This document shows, in pieces, positions 62,622 through 64,000 of a stretch of 64,000 nucleotides of DNA. The DNA is from an uncultured Eubacteriales bacterium. GTDB taxonomy: Bacteria; Bacillota; Clostridia; Christensenellales; Aristaeellaceae. Made by a program: the position numbers and the translations under genes. The stretch spans positions 1 through 64,000 of the forward strand of contig USCW01000001.1 in assembly GCA_900553315.1 (NCBI GenBank), in the 5' to 3' direction. The notes beneath the pieces were generated by a model that saw only the letters and a list, made by a program, of their open reading frames with translations, did no database searches and was not told the origin of the DNA. Positions within the stretch are counted from its first letter, which is position 1; each line of letters starts with the position of its first letter.

Positions 62622-64000
62622 TATTCTTCCTCCTGCTCCTCCGTGCTGGGAACTTCTACCCGGCAGCGGCAGGTTTCATTTGCGCACAAATGCCAAACCT
62701 CGCCCTTGCGACCCCGCTTCTCGATCATATAGCTTCCGCATTGCGGACACTTCTGCGTTACAGGCTTTTCCCAGCTGACAAAGTCGCATTCCGGATAATG
62801 CTCACAACCATAGAATTTGCGATTCTTCTTACTCGTCTTCTCCATCAGTCGCCCGCCGCACTTGGGGCACGGCGCATCAATGTAAGTGATAATAGGCTTG
62901 GTATTGCGGCACTCCGGGAAATTCGGACAAGCCAAGAACCGTCCAAAGCGACCCATCTTATAGACCATCATGGCACCGCACTTGTCGCATTGCACGTCGC
63001 TGGGTTCGTCCTTGACCTCGACCTTTTCAATCTCCTGCTCGGCCTTGTCCAGTGTTTGCTTGAAGGGCGGATAGAATGCGCGAAGGATGTCCTTCCATCC
63101 CATTTTGCCCTCTTCCACCTCGTCCAGCTGATCCTCCATCTTGGCCGTAAACTCGGTATCCACGATCTGTGCAAAGAATTCCTCCATCATGGATGTGACC
63201 ATGCGACCCAGTTCTGTGGGATACAGCCGCTTCTTTTCACGGCTGACATAGCCGCGGGCAATAATGGTTGTAATAGTCGGCGCATAGGTAGAGGGGCGAC
63301 CAATCCCCTTTTCCTCCAACGCACGCACCAGCGAGGCTTCGGTATAGCGGGACGGCGGCTGTGTAAAATGCTGCTCGCTCTCCACATCGTCCACCAACAC
63401 AGCATCGCCTTCTTTCATTTGAGGCAGTACCGTCTCAGCAGAAACAAGTTCGTCATCAGTTCCTTCTTCATAGACGCTGGTGAAGCCCGGAAACTTCTTG
63501 TGTTCGCCATAGAAACGAAGACCTATGCCATCTCCGGCAATCTCCATGGTCATGGTTTCGTACAACGCGGGCATCATCTGGCTGGCGAGGAAACGATTAT
63601 AGATCAGCTTATACAGGTTATACTGCTCCTTGGTCAAGCTGGCCTTGATCTGATCGGGCGTGCGATGCACGTCCGTGGGACGAATGGCCTCGTGAGCGTC
63701 CTGCGCATTCTTGCGGCCCTTATACTCAATGGGCGCATCCGGAAGGTACTCCGGTCCAAAGCGCTCCGGAATGTATTCCCGCAACGCGGTCATGGCTTCA
63801 TCGCTGATGCGCACGGAGTCGGTACGGATATAGGACACAATACCTTGCGTGCCCTCGCCCTCCAAGTCAATGCCTTCATACAGCTGCTGAACGACCTGCA
63901 TGGTACGCGCCGTTGTAAAGCCCAGCTTGCGGCTGGCTTCCTGTTGTAGGCTTGACGTGGTGAACGGTGCGGCAGGCGACTTCCGCTTCTCGCCATGCTT
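62621..64000 (-). CDS. topA: DNA topoisomerase I, C-terminal part (5' end outside the window)
   Basis: This is the last 459 or so residues of the type IA topoisomerase that relaxes negative supercoils. The active-site Tyr lies in [16 protein letters not shown]. Three C-terminal Cys4 zinc fingers follow: [35 protein letters not shown] and [12 protein letters not shown], each with its distal Cys pair. The frame continues without interruption to the window edge ([20 protein letters not shown]), so the gene begins upstream. The order topA-trmFO-hslV-hslU matches Bacillus except that xerC and codY are missing from it. Confidence 0.96.
   Translation of the reverse strand, partial: KHGEKRKSPAAPFTTSSLQQEASRKLGFTTARTMQVVQQLYEGIDLEGEGTQGIVSYIRTDSVRISDEAMTALREYIPERFGPEYLPDAPIEYKGRKNAQDAHEAIRPTDVHRTPDQIKASLTKEQYNLYKLIYNRFLASQMMPALYETMTMEIAGDGIGLRFYGEHKKFPGFTSVYEEGTDDELVSAETVLPQMKEGDAVLVDDVESEQHFTQPPSRYTEASLVRALEEKGIGRPSTYAPTITTIIARGYVSREKKRLYPTELGRMVTSMMEEFFAQIVDTEFTAKMEDQLDEVEEGKMGWKDILRAFYPPFKQTLDKAEQEIEKVEVKDEPSDVQCDKCGAMMVYKMGRFGRFLACPNFPECRNTKPIITYIDAPCPKCGGRLMEKTSKKNRKFYGCEHYPECDFVSWEKPVTQKCPQCGSYMIEKRGRKGEVWHLCANETCRCRVEVPSTEEQEEE

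Noticed and set aside
1..64000. CRISPR array or IS element
   Set aside because: No regular direct repeats with spacers and no transposase motif were seen.

Overview
The window looks like chromosomal DNA of a spore-former-type Firmicute, most likely a Clostridia member of gut or anaerobic origin. The evidence is a SpoIIP gene, a SpoVB-like flippase in a yabM-yabN-yabO-type cluster, [FeFe]-hydrogenase-type proteins, HslUV beside TrmFO and TopA in the Bacillus/Clostridia order, strong AGGAGG ribosome binding sites and frequent GTG/TTG starts. Base composition and codon use look even throughout. I see no phage, IS transposase, CRISPR array or rRNA. The assignment to Clostridia is inference; I cannot name the genus.

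Layout. 1-530 is non-coding and hairpin-rich. 531-6789 (minus) is one regulated block: a consensus promoter with a palindromic operator, a MarR repressor, FtsH, and a heterodimeric ABC exporter with one degenerate ATP site. 6943-9489 (minus) holds a second MarR regulator and a secreted Ig-like (Big_2) repeat protein with no canonical start codon. 9612-12857 (plus) is a three-gene membrane operon: a ZorA/MotA-type channel protein with a long tail, a ZorB/MotB-OmpA-type partner and a small membrane protein. 13029-17852 (plus) is a hydrogenase-like signalling cluster: a ferredoxin-[FeFe] hydrogenase, a [2Fe-2S] thioredoxin-like ferredoxin, a PAS-linked sensory hydrogenase and a SpoIIE-type phosphatase. 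An ECF sigma factor with a candidate anti-sigma factor follows.

20.7-31.2 kb is housekeeping: lipid kinase, SecG, a TrpR-like YerC protein, PcrA-LigA, DeoB-purine nucleoside phosphorylase, and RimI-TsaB-TsaE. 31.2-32.0 kb is a riboflavin ECF transporter subunit under an FMN riboswitch. 32.1-35.0 kb pairs galactokinase with an orphan sugar-type binding protein. 35-44.3 kb carries a class A PBP, a FAD/Rieske oxidoreductase, a YkvI-like membrane protein, and the run Alr, 5-formyl-THF cyclo-ligase, membrane protein, RsmD, CoaD, coiled-coil protein. 44.5-48.9 kb has a large protein of unknown function, a DUF1614 protein and SpoIIP. 49.1-54.1 kb (minus) is SpoVB-like, MazG, HU, S4 RNA-binding and IspDF. 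54.3-55.9 kb is CTP synthase, whose glutaminase nucleophile is missing. Two tRNA genes, ProC, RNase HI and a tyrosine recombinase follow. The window ends in the minus-strand series TopA (partial), TrmFO, HslV, HslU.

Three things stand out. First, a family of about 165-bp terminal-inverted-repeat elements occurs three times, each abutting a stop codon, and its inner hairpin shows compensatory base changes. Second, there is a Zorya-like ZorAB motor pair without the Zorya effector genes, about 0.75 kb upstream of a hydrogenase-based sensory cluster. Third, the CTP synthase has Gly where the GATase catalytic Cys should be. All functions are inferred from motifs and family knowledge; no searches were run.
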